A stretch of 23,787 bases of DNA from JBBFMJ01 sp037441225 (GTDB lineage Bacteria; Acidobacteriota; Thermoanaerobaculia; UBA2201), in NCBI GenBank assembly GCA_037441225.1, contig JBBISU010000044.1, positions 1 through 23,787 of the forward strand, read 5' to 3'. Below, piece by piece: positions 15,651 through 23,738 of the stretch (its first letter is position 1; every line of letters begins with the position of its first letter). The position numbers were made by a program, and so were the translations under genes. The notes beneath the pieces were generated by a model. That model did no database searches. It worked only from the letters and a program-made list of their open reading frames with translations, and had not been told where the DNA came from.

Positions 15651-16458
15651 GTATTTTGGTTTCAAAAAGAAACCTTTTTCAAATACCCCTGATCCTGAAT
15701 TTCTTTTTTTAAGTAAAAACCATGAAGAAGCATTGTCTCGTCTTCAATATGCTGTTGAAGAAAAAGAATTGGCTCTTTTGATTGGAGAAATTGGTTCCGG
15801 AAAAACAACCCTTTCAAGGGCTTTAATTGATTCTTTTGATGAAAAATATAAATTTTATTTAATAATAAATTCACATCTTTCACCATCTCAATTTTTAAGA
15901 ACCCTTGTGAAATTTTTTGGTGATGAGCCAAAATATTTTAAAAATGATTTGCTTGAACAGATTGAACTAAAATTGTTAGATTTTCATAAAAATTCTATAA
16001 CACCAGTGATAATTATGGATGAAGCACAACTTATTCCTATGAAAGGAACTTTTGATGAAATCAGGCTTTTGACAAATTTTCAATTGGATTCTGAAAATCT
16101 TTTAAGTTTTATAATTATGGGACAACCAGAACTTGCAAAGAGATTGCAAAACAAATGTTATGAACCTTTAAAGCAGAGGATAGTATTAAATTATTATTTA
16201 AAAGGACTGGAAGAAGGTGAAATAATGGCTTATATAAAACACAGATTAAAGGTTTCAGGTGGAGATGAAGATATTTTTCTGCCAGAATGCATTCCGTTGA
16301 TTTATAAGTTCACAAAAGGCATACCAAGAGTTATAAACAATATATGCTTTCTTTCACTCCTTGAAGCAATGGCAAAGGATTTAAAAAAAGTCACACCTGA
16401 AATTGTTATAAATGCCTATGAAGAAACAATAATAAAACAAGAGGGTCAGAAATGGTAA
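15640..16458 (+). CDS. ExeA/GspA-like AAA ATPase
   Basis: A 272-residue AAA-type ATPase of the ExeA / MSHA-biogenesis (MshM) group. It begins with the family's typical YLEYFGFKKKPFSNTPDPEF (after the start Met), which supports the TTG start; no ATG is available nearby. Walker A is GEIGSGKTT at 49-57, Walker B is VIIMDEAQ at 123-130, and the GIPRVINNIC stretch near the end fits the family. Known ExeA proteins are longer, with a transmembrane segment and peptidoglycan-binding domain, and help assemble type II secretion secretins. This one has only the ATPase part, with no membrane segment. Its place between cheA and cheW suggests a role in positioning or assembling the chemosensory or pilus machinery; that is inference. 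It overlaps cheW by 7 bp. Confidence 0.87.
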   Translation: MYLEYFGFKKKPFSNTPDPEFLFLSKNHEEALSRLQYAVEEKELALLIGEIGSGKTTLSRALIDSFDEKYKFYLIINSHLSPSQFLRTLVKFFGDEPKYFKNDLLEQIELKLLDFHKNSITPVIIMDEAQLIPMKGTFDEIRLLTNFQLDSENLLSFIIMGQPELAKRLQNKCYEPLKQRIVLNYYLKGLEEGEIMAYIKHRLKVSGGDEDIFLPECIPLIYKFTKGIPRVINNICFLSLLEAMAKDLKKVTPEIVINAYEETIIKQEGQKW

Positions 16459-17036
16459 ACCTTGCAGATTTAAGAAAAAAGAAGAAAAAGGAAGAAAAAA
16501 AAGAAGAATTAGCCCAAGAAAAAAAGGAAGTAAAAGAAAATGTCACAGAAGATTTTAAGGAAGTTAAACAAGCAGTAAAAGAAAAAATTCCTCCACCAAA
16601 AATTGAAAAAAAAATAGAAGAAGAAGGAGAAAAAGAATTGTTTTTATGTTTTTCCATTGGGAAAGAAATTTATGGAATACAAATTGATTATATTCAGGAA
16701 ATAATTCCTGTTTATCCAATCACAAAAGTTCCCAATTCTCCAAAGGAAATAATAGGGATAATTTCTATAAGGGGTCAGGTTTTACCTGTCCTTGATATAG
16801 GCTTATTTTTGGGTCAGAAAGTTGAAAAAATTACAGAAGATACTAAATTAATAATTCTAAGGGTAAAGGATGAAATGGTTAGTATAATTGTTGATAAAGT
16901 CTATCAAAACATTTCTATACCTTTAAAAAGCATAGAGCAAGCTCCATCAACTGTAAAGGATGAAAAGGGTTTAATATTTGGGGTTTACCCTTTTAAGAAG
17001 AGATTGCTAATTCTTTTAAAAGCAGAACAAATATGA
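16452..17036 (+). CDS. cheW: CheW coupling protein with a basic/acidic N-terminal tail
   Basis: A 194-residue adaptor linking CheA to receptors in the chemosensory array. The CheW domain is at about 61-190, with the SIGKEIYGIQIDYIQEI start and the IRGQVLPVLDIG core. The first 58 residues are a Lys/Glu-rich, low-complexity, probably helical tail, absent from ordinary CheW proteins (about 150-170 residues). It could bind the HEAT protein, the membrane or DNA, but the sequence does not say. It overlaps the ATPase gene by 7 bp and the next gene by 4 bp. Confidence 0.93.
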   Translation: MVNLADLRKKKKKEEKKEELAQEKKEVKENVTEDFKEVKQAVKEKIPPPKIEKKIEEEGEKELFLCFSIGKEIYGIQIDYIQEIIPVYPITKVPNSPKEIIGIISIRGQVLPVLDIGLFLGQKVEKITEDTKLIILRVKDEMVSIIVDKVYQNISIPLKSIEQAPSTVKDEKGLIFGVYPFKKRLLILLKAEQI

Positions 17037-17785
17037 TACTCACCTGTCCTAATTGTAATTTTCATTTTGAAATTAAGGAAATAAAGGAAAATTTTTTTAT
17101 ATCTTGTCCCTCCTGCCAAACTAAGTGGAATGTAAAAAGAAAGGAAAAAGAAAATTTTTTATGTTATATAGCTGATCATCCAAGATCTTTTAGAAATTTT
17201 GTTATGTTTAATATAGCAGAATTGGGAATTGAATATTTGGTCTTTGATGATGGTTTTTTGTTAAGGGAAGCAATTAGAGAAAAACTGCCAAATTTAATAA
17301 TAACAAATGTATTTTTGCCAAATGTATTAGGTGTAGATATTTGTGAAGAAGTGAAGAATAACTTTAAAGAAAAAAATGTTTCTGTAATTTTAATAGGTGC
17401 GATATATAAATTGGAAAGATACCATAGAAAACCAAAATTTTTATATGGTGCCGATGAGTATATTGAAGAAGGAATTTCTTCAAAGGTATTTAAATCAATT
17501 GTAAAAAGATTGCTTGGGATTTCTTATGAAAAGGAATTTATAAGAACTCCAGAAGAAGAACAAAATTTAAGGAGAATGAGAATCCTCATAAGCGAAATTG
17601 TTGGAGAATATTCTAATATTATAGATAGCTATTTGAATGGTGGCGACAAGGAGCAGATAAAAGAATTGTTTTTAAAAGCAAAAATTAAATTAAAAGAAAA
17701 AGCTCCTGATTTGTCAGAGGATTTGATGAAATCCTTTTTAATTCAATATTTAAGAAAAAAATTAGAGGAAAGAAAAAATGGATAG
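17033..17785 (+). CDS. Zinc-ribbon / pseudo-receiver protein
   Basis: A 250-residue cytosolic protein. An N-terminal zinc finger of the MJ0042 type has its four cysteines at 5, 8, 25 and 28 (CPNC and CPSC). Residues about 42-160 have receiver-like sequence, but the phospho-acceptor Asp is Asn 92 (IITNVFLPN), and the C-terminal Lys-Pro of receivers is replaced by Glu residues near 144-146. It is therefore unlikely to be phosphorylated. The last 80 residues are helical and charged. It overlaps cheW by 4 bp and the HEAT gene by 8 bp. Such proteins usually act as protein-protein adaptors; the partner is unknown. Confidence 0.8.
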   Translation: MILTCPNCNFHFEIKEIKENFFISCPSCQTKWNVKRKEKENFLCYIADHPRSFRNFVMFNIAELGIEYLVFDDGFLLREAIREKLPNLIITNVFLPNVLGVDICEEVKNNFKEKNVSVILIGAIYKLERYHRKPKFLYGADEYIEEGISSKVFKSIVKRLLGISYEKEFIRTPEEEQNLRRMRILISEIVGEYSNIIDSYLNGGDKEQIKELFLKAKIKLKEKAPDLSEDLMKSFLIQYLRKKLEERKNG

Positions 17786-20006
17786 ATGGGAAGAGTTTAT
17801 AAAATCTGAAGATCCTGATACCAGACAAAGGGCTGTCTGGGAATTAAAAAGCTATCCTTTGGAAAAAGCTCTTGAACCATTTATTGTCTTATTAGGTGAC
17901 AATGATTGGAGAGTGAGAAAAGCTGTTTCAGAGGTTTTAATAGAAAAACAAAATAGTGATGTTATAAAGGCATTAATTTTTGCACTATATGATGAAGAAA
18001 ATGCAGGGAAAAGAAATACATCAATTGAAACATTGCATAGAATTGGAAATAAAATTTTGCCTTATGTTCTTGATGAATTGAGAAAAACAGAAAATTACGA
18101 TGTAAAGCTTGCTTTGATAAGTTTGCTTGCTGATATAAGGGCAGAAGAAGCTTTTAATTTTTTACTTTCTTTTTTGCAAAAAGAAAAAGATATAAATCTT
18201 TTATCCAGTGCAATTTCTTCCTTGTCTCATTATAAAAGAAAAGAGACGATACCATCTCTAATAAAACTTTTAAATCATGAAAATCCCTGGATACAGTTTC
18301 ATTGTATAGAAGCTTTGGGTAACTTAAAAGAACCAGAAGTATTACCAAATATCTTGCCTTTTTATAATCAGCCAGGTCTTCAAAAATCAGTTTTGGATGC
18401 TATATCCCAAATAAACCATATATCAACTCTTCCTTTTCTCCTTGAAATAATTAAAAAGGAAGAAAAGGTTAATTTATCTGCAATCCATGCCATTACAAAT
18501 TTATATAATGCTAAACTCCCAACAATTTTAAAAAAAAGGTATCAGGAAATAGTTGTAAGAAAAGTTTTTGAAGAATTTCCAAGAGATAAAATAAGCCAGC
18601 TTATTTCAATTTTTAATTCTACTCCAAAACAGGATGTAAAAAAAGATATATTATATATACTTGGTTGGATAAAAGAAAAAGAAGGTTTTCCAATTTTAAT
18701 AAATTCTTTAAGGGATCCTGATTTTACTGATTGTACAATGGAATGTTTGGGATATTTTGGGAAAGAGGGATGGGAATTTGCAAAAGGTTTATTTGAATGT
18801 GAACAAGAGGAAGAATTTTTAGTTCAGTTTTTAAGGGTTTTAAAGATTTGGAAAAACCCGGAGACGATTCCTTTTCTTCTGAACTGGCTTGAAAACCAGG
18901 AATTTTCAATAAGATATCAAGCATTGGATACGATTTCTTTATTTCCAAATAAGGAGCTTGTTATTTACATATTGACATTTCTGGAAGATTCATCGCCCGC
19001 TGTTCAAAATCTGGCAGTTCAAATATTAAAGGATTGGGGAGAAACAAAAGAAGAATTAAAAGATTATATCTTTAAAAAAGTTTCAAAACTATGCCAGTCA
19101 GAAAATCCAACAGTTAGGATAAATTCTTTGCAGATATATGTTCATTTAAAAGGGAGTGGCTACTTTGAAATTTTACAAAAAGCAATAGCAGACCCAAATC
19201 CTTTAATAAGAAAGCAAGCAATCCAATTGATGGGAGAGAGTAAAAATGAGAGTTTTTCCCCTTATGTAGTTCATGCCTTAACAGACGAAGACCCAAAAGT
19301 AAGGCAACAAGCAATTCAAGCAATTGAGCTTTTAAGACCAGAAGGTGCTTTTGAATCTTTGCTTTCTGCCTTAGAGGATCCGGATTTTTGGATAAGAGTA
19401 GCAGCTGCAAAAGTTTTAGGAAATTATCCAAAACCACAAACATTAAAAGCATTGGTCCATCATCTGCATATTGACATTCCACCTGTAAAAATTGCCTGCC
19501 TTGAATCTTTAGGCAAACTTCAGGATCCAAAAAGCTTGGAAGTAATACTGGAACAATTAAAATATCCGGATATGGAAGTGAAAAAATCAGCCCTTCAATC
19601 ACTTGGCTTTTTAAAAGATAAAAAGGCATATGAAATTTTGATTTCCTATACACAAAACCCCGATTGGAGGCTCAGAGCTTCTGCATTAAATGCTTTAGCT
19701 GAGATGAAAAACAAAGATGCTTTACCAATAATCCATGAAATAGTTGAAAAAGATCCAGATTCCTTTGTAAAAGTTGCTGCGTTAGGTGCCCTTGAAGTTC
19801 TTGCTGATGCCTCTTCTTTTCCACATCTTTTAAAAGCCTTGGAAAATTATGAACTTGTAGATAATGTAGCTTCTGTTTTAATTACAAAAAAGGATATCTT
19901 TCAACCTCTGGTGGAAAGAGAATGGCAAAGGACAGATAAAAAGAGAGAAGAAGTACTTGCCATTATATTGGAAGAGATGAAGGAAGATGCAGGAAAGCCA
20001 AAATAA
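17778..20006 (+). CDS. Large HEAT-repeat scaffold protein
   Basis: A 742-residue protein built almost entirely of HEAT (PBS-lyase-type) repeats of about 31 residues. They are clearest from about 430 to 690, where each unit reads like DEDPKVRQQAIQAIELL with a D-P-x-x-x-V/I-R pattern. The N-terminal half is more divergent but shows DNDWRVRKAV and HENPWIQFHCI. There is no signal peptide, membrane segment or catalytic motif. HEAT arrays form curved surfaces for protein binding, so a scaffold for the Che proteins is the natural guess. No phycobilin context exists, so the lyase name does not apply. It overlaps the zinc-ribbon gene by 8 bp and cheR by up to 20 bp. Confidence 0.88.
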   Translation: MDRWEEFIKSEDPDTRQRAVWELKSYPLEKALEPFIVLLGDNDWRVRKAVSEVLIEKQNSDVIKALIFALYDEENAGKRNTSIETLHRIGNKILPYVLDELRKTENYDVKLALISLLADIRAEEAFNFLLSFLQKEKDINLLSSAISSLSHYKRKETIPSLIKLLNHENPWIQFHCIEALGNLKEPEVLPNILPFYNQPGLQKSVLDAISQINHISTLPFLLEIIKKEEKVNLSAIHAITNLYNAKLPTILKKRYQEIVVRKVFEEFPRDKISQLISIFNSTPKQDVKKDILYILGWIKEKEGFPILINSLRDPDFTDCTMECLGYFGKEGWEFAKGLFECEQEEEFLVQFLRVLKIWKNPETIPFLLNWLENQEFSIRYQALDTISLFPNKELVIYILTFLEDSSPAVQNLAVQILKDWGETKEELKDYIFKKVSKLCQSENPTVRINSLQIYVHLKGSGYFEILQKAIADPNPLIRKQAIQLMGESKNESFSPYVVHALTDEDPKVRQQAIQAIELLRPEGAFESLLSALEDPDFWIRVAAAKVLGNYPKPQTLKALVHHLHIDIPPVKIACLESLGKLQDPKSLEVILEQLKYPDMEVKKSALQSLGFLKDKKAYEILISYTQNPDWRLRASALNALAEMKNKDALPIIHEIVEKDPDSFVKVAALGALEVLADASSFPHLLKALENYELVDNVASVLITKKDIFQPLVEREWQRTDKKREEVLAIILEEMKEDAGKPK

Positions 20007-20820
20007 TTATCTTATGTCAGAGGAGCTATTTCGTCTTTTTAGGGATTATATCCTAAATCAGTGTGGAATATATTTTAAAGAAACAAATAAGTTTTTGCTT
20101 GAAAGAAGAATATTACAAAGGATCAAAGCACTTCAATTCCAGTCCTATGAACAATATTATTATTATTTAACTTATGACCCAAGGGCATCACAAGAGATTG
20201 ATTTGCTTTTTGATGTTATAACAACAAATGAGACATACTTTTTCAGGGAGCAGAAACAGTTAAAAGCTTTCATCGAAGAAATTGTCCCAGAAATCCTTTC
20301 TTCAAAGGAGAAAATAAGAATATGGTCTGCTGGCTGCTCAACTGGAGAAGAGCCATTTACAATAGCAATGCTTTTATCTGAATATAACTATTTTCAAAAA
20401 TTAAGTATAGATATTTTTGCCTCGGACTTAAGCCAGGAAGCAATTGTAAAAGCAAGGAAAGGAATTTATAAAGAGAATAGCTTTCGTTCTTGTCCAGAAT
20501 ATTTCAAAAAGAAATATTTTGATGAAATTTCTCCGGGGCAGTTTAAGATAAAAGATGAGATAAGACAAAAGGTATCTTTTGGTAAGCTAAACTTGCTTGA
20601 TACAAATAGAATTTATTTGTTGGGCTATTTAGATGTAATTTTTTGTAGAAATGTTATAATTTATTTTGATGAAAAATCAAAAAAAAAGGTTGTAGATATG
20701 TTCTATGATCGATTATATCCTCAAGGGTTTCTTCTCTTGGGACATTCAGAATCACTTATTACAATTACAACAAAATTTAAACTCAGACATTTTAAAAATG
20801 ATATGGTATATCAAAAATGA
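19987..20820 (+). CDS. cheR: Chemotaxis protein methyltransferase CheR
   Basis: A 277-residue enzyme that methylates receptor glutamates using S-adenosylmethionine, part of adaptation. It shows the N-terminal helical domain, TNETYFFRE at 80-88, the SAM motif WSAGCSTGEEPFT at 113-125 and CRNVIIYFD at 220-228. No C-terminal TPR is present. The start is uncertain. ATG 19987 overlaps the HEAT gene by 20 bp, with GAAGGAAG just before it. ATG 20014 (residue 10) would leave a 7-nt gap and has a poorer site. The methyltransferase implies that methyl-accepting receptors exist elsewhere in the genome. It overlaps cheB by 4 bp. Confidence 0.96.
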   Translation: MQESQNNYLMSEELFRLFRDYILNQCGIYFKETNKFLLERRILQRIKALQFQSYEQYYYYLTYDPRASQEIDLLFDVITTNETYFFREQKQLKAFIEEIVPEILSSKEKIRIWSAGCSTGEEPFTIAMLLSEYNYFQKLSIDIFASDLSQEAIVKARKGIYKENSFRSCPEYFKKKYFDEISPGQFKIKDEIRQKVSFGKLNLLDTNRIYLLGYLDVIFCRNVIIYFDEKSKKKVVDMFYDRLYPQGFLLLGHSESLITITTKFKLRHFKNDMVYQK

Positions 20821-21848
20821 TTAGAGTAATAGTTGTTGATGATTCTGCTTATAATAGAGTGAGCATTTCAAAGATGCTTGAGAGCCATCCAGATATAAAA
20901 GTAATTGATACAGCAGCAACAGGTGAAGATGCTATTCATAAAATAGTACGATTGAAACCAGATGTAGTAACCTTAGATCTGGAAATGGAGCCAATGGATG
21001 GCTTTGCGGTACTCAGATGGATAAATTTAAATTTTCCTGTACCTGTTTTAATAGTTTCCTCAAAGTCATCAGATAGAAATATCTTTAAAGCCCTTGAAAT
21101 GGGAGCAGTTGATTTTGTTGCAAAACCTACAGGCAAGGCATCTCCGGCACTTCAACAGATGGAAGGTGAACTGATTTTAAAGGTTTTAAATGCTTCTCGT
21201 GCAAATGTCATAAAAAAAGAAGAACCCAAAACAGAAATCACAACACCTGTTTATGAACCAATAAAAAAGAAAAACTATGAAATAATCTTAATTGGTGCTT
21301 CAACAGGAGGTCCTCCGGTTCTTCAAAAGATTTTTTCTTCGATCCCAAAAATACCTTTGCCCATTGTAGTAGCTCAGCATATGCCACCTGTTTTTACTGC
21401 TTTATTTGCAGAAAGGCTTTCAAAAATTTCTCAAATGAAATTTAAGGAAGCAGAAATGAGAGAAGAATTAAAGGAAGGGTATGTTTACATAGCACCAGGA
21501 GGCAAACATACTTTTTTGGAAAAGGAAAGCGATAAGATTTATATAAAACTTATTGGAAAAAAGGAAGAAGAATTGTATTGCCCGTCGGTTAATGTACTCT
21601 TTGAAAGTGCTGCAAAGATATATAAAGAAAAAGCCATTGCAATTTTGCTTACTGGAATGGGGGATGATGGAGCAGAAGGGCTTCTTAAAATTAAAAAAGA
21701 AGGTGGTTTTACAATTGCAGAATCACAAGAAACAGCAATAATCTTTGGAATGCCTGGAGAAGCAATCAGGATTAATGCAGTTGAAAGAGTATTGCCATCC
21801 TGGCAGATCCCTTCTTTTTTAATGGAACTTCTTCAAAAAAACAGTTAA
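20817..21848 (+). CDS. cheB: Chemotaxis methylesterase/glutamine deamidase CheB
   Basis: A 343-residue two-domain adaptation enzyme. The receiver (1-120) has D8, D9, phospho-acceptor D54 and Lys 103. The catalytic domain (about 153-340) keeps the Ser-His-Asp triad: S162 in GASTGG, H188 in AQHMPP and D284 in MGDDGAEG. One unusual point is Glu at position 58, where the receiver motif normally has Pro after DxxM (LDLEMEPMDG). It removes methyl groups that CheR adds, under CheA control. It is the last gene of the operon; no strong terminator follows, only a weak GGCTA/TAGCC hairpin at 21855-21879 without a T-tract. Confidence 0.96.
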   Translation: MIRVIVVDDSAYNRVSISKMLESHPDIKVIDTAATGEDAIHKIVRLKPDVVTLDLEMEPMDGFAVLRWINLNFPVPVLIVSSKSSDRNIFKALEMGAVDFVAKPTGKASPALQQMEGELILKVLNASRANVIKKEEPKTEITTPVYEPIKKKNYEIILIGASTGGPPVLQKIFSSIPKIPLPIVVAQHMPPVFTALFAERLSKISQMKFKEAEMREELKEGYVYIAPGGKHTFLEKESDKIYIKLIGKKEEELYCPSVNVLFESAAKIYKEKAIAILLTGMGDDGAEGLLKIKKEGGFTIAESQETAIIFGMPGEAIRINAVERVLPSWQIPSFLMELLQKNS

Positions 21849-21889
21849 GAAGTGGGCTAAAAAAAAGTAATTTATAGCCGATTATTTGC

Positions 21890-21918
21890 TTGAAATATTT
21901 TTACTTTTATTTTATTAT
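21890..21918 (+). promoter_or_regulatory. Promoter for the sulfatase-like lipoprotein gene, leaderless type
   Basis: TTGAAA (21890-21895), a 17-bp spacer and TATTAT (21913-21918), ending 7 nt before the ATG at 21926. No ribosome-binding site fits in the AT-only gap, so the mRNA is predicted to begin at or beside the ATG. The in-frame TTG at 21890 is part of this -35 box and is rejected as a start. Confidence 0.65.
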
Positions 21919-21925
21919 TAAATTA

Positions 21926-23674
21926 ATGCAAAAAAAATTTTTTCTTTTGATTTTTATATTTTTTATTTTATCCTGCAAAAAGGAAAAATATTTTTTAGAT
22001 TTTATATTTTTATGGAAAGAAAATTGTTTTAAGAAATTTTATAATATTTCACATCTTGGAATGGAAAAAAATGATGATAGTGTTTGGGCAAATTCCGGCG
22101 AGATTTCTTCTTTAAAATTTAAGCAAAATCAAAAAATTTCTATTGAATTAAAACTTGGAAAAGATCCGTTTTTTTCATTTTATCCACTTACAAATATTTC
22201 AGAGGGAGATTTTGTTATTTATAAAGTACTAATATATGAAAAAGATAAATTGAAAAAGGATTTTAAATTTAAATTAAATTATAAAATACCACCTGCCCCT
22301 CAAAGAATATTAGTAAATTTAAAACAATTTAGCGAGAAAAATATAAAGATGGTATTATCTGGAAGTTGCGAAAAAGATAAGGATAAAGATATAGTTTTGG
22401 GAAGCCCTTTTATAATCCATAAATTAAAAAAAATTATAAAAAATTTTAATGACAAAAATTTTATTTTAATATCAATCGATACATTAAGAGCTGATGCCTT
22501 GGGAATTTATGGAAGAAACTCTTCAATAACTCCAAACATAGATTATTTTTCAAAAAAATCAGATTTGTGGCTAAATTGTTATTCGACTTCTAACAAAACA
22601 AATCCATCCTTTTGCTCTATTTTAAGTGGTCTTTATTTAAAGCACCATGGAATTTATACATTAGTTGACCCATTACCTAAAAATATCTTAACTTTACCTG
22701 AAATCTTCAAAGATTATTGTTATGAAACAATTGCTGTTGTATCTGCTTTTCATTTGCACTCTGGTGCAAACCTTTGTAGGAGGTTTTCAAAATATAAGGT
22801 TTCAGAGAAGATTTTTTCAACAGAGGAAGCAGTTTTTGAAGCAATCAATTATTTGAAAAATACAAAGGATAAATTTTTTTTATGGCTTCACATATTTGAT
22901 CCCCATACTCCTCACACTGCACCTGAACCATTTTTTTCAGGATACTATGCAACAAAAAAATTTGATTATTTTCCTTTTAATTATTTTAATAAAAGTAGAA
23001 AGGAGGGCCATTTAAATTATGTAGATAAATATCTTTTAGCAAACCCTGAAATGTATTACGATGAAGTTTCATATATGGATTTTTCACTGGGTTTCCTTTT
23101 CAATTTTCTTGAAAGTAATGGTTATTACAATAATTCAATAATTGCTTTTATATCAGACCATGGTGAAAATTTGAATGAGCACGGAAATATTGCAGACCAT
23201 GGAGGACTCTGGGAGACAACCACACATATACCATTAATCTTAAAAATACCAAAGAAAGAAAACCATCAAATTTACAAACACCTTGTTCAATCAATTGATT
23301 TATTTCCTACAATTTTGAGGTTATTTAATTTTAAAAGTTATCAAAATGATGGAGTAGATTTATACCCGGAATATACTTTTGAAAAAAGAAAGTTCGTTTT
23401 TGCAGAAGCATTAGAAGATAATGAAATTATGGTAAGGAATAAAAATTACTTATTTAAAATAAATAAAAAAGACGGCTTCATAAATACATTTCTATTTGAT
23501 TCAATATCAGATCCAAAAGAAATTTTAAATATTTCTGAGGATAAAGAGATATTGAAAAAAAATTTTATTGGTGTGCTTAATTTATTTTTAAAGGATAAAA
23601 TAAAATACGTTCATAATTCAAATCTTAGTGTAGAAGAAATTAAAAAATTAAAATCTTTGGGATATCTTTATTAA
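21926..23674 (+). CDS. Sulfatase/alkaline-phosphatase-superfamily lipoprotein
   Basis: A 582-residue lipid-anchored hydrolase or transferase. The signal ends in the lipobox ILSC with acylated Cys 17. Residues about 20-165 are an unassigned beta-rich region. The catalytic domain follows, with the metal-binding start ILISIDTLRADALGIYG, an HxFDPHTPH stretch, and a later metal site SDHGENLNEHG. At the nucleophile position the usual formylglycine motif CxPSR reads TNPSF, so Thr takes the place of Cys or Ser. Thr is the nucleophile in lipoteichoic-acid synthases and phosphoethanolamine transferases of this superfamily, so a phospho-transferase or phosphodiesterase role is as likely as a sulfatase. 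The C-terminal EIKKLKSLGYLY is common in the family. It is monocistronic with its own promoter; the upstream in-frame TTG at 21890 was rejected. Confidence 0.83.
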   Translation: MQKKFFLLIFIFFILSCKKEKYFLDFIFLWKENCFKKFYNISHLGMEKNDDSVWANSGEISSLKFKQNQKISIELKLGKDPFFSFYPLTNISEGDFVIYKVLIYEKDKLKKDFKFKLNYKIPPAPQRILVNLKQFSEKNIKMVLSGSCEKDKDKDIVLGSPFIIHKLKKIIKNFNDKNFILISIDTLRADALGIYGRNSSITPNIDYFSKKSDLWLNCYSTSNKTNPSFCSILSGLYLKHHGIYTLVDPLPKNILTLPEIFKDYCYETIAVVSAFHLHSGANLCRRFSKYKVSEKIFSTEEAVFEAINYLKNTKDKFFLWLHIFDPHTPHTAPEPFFSGYYATKKFDYFPFNYFNKSRKEGHLNYVDKYLLANPEMYYDEVSYMDFSLGFLFNFLESNGYYNNSIIAFISDHGENLNEHGNIADHGGLWETTTHIPLILKIPKKENHQIYKHLVQSIDLFPTILRLFNFKSYQNDGVDLYPEYTFEKRKFVFAEALEDNEIMVRNKNYLFKINKKDGFINTFLFDSISDPKEILNISEDKEILKKNFIGVLNLFLKDKIKYVHNSNLSVEEIKKLKSLGYLY

Positions 23675-23738
23675 ATTTTAGCTTTCAAACATAAGCATTG
23701 TTGATTTTGAACTTTTGTTTGCCTTAATTTTTTCTTAA

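Noticed and set aside
19114..19653. A 179-codon open frame on the minus strand opposite the HEAT gene
   Set aside because: It lies wholly inside a clear HEAT-repeat gene, is leucine-rich in the way antisense shadows are, and has no recognisable domain.
21855..21879. GGCTA/TAGCC hairpin after cheB as a terminator
   Set aside because: The stem is only 5 bp, the loop is long, and no T-tract follows.
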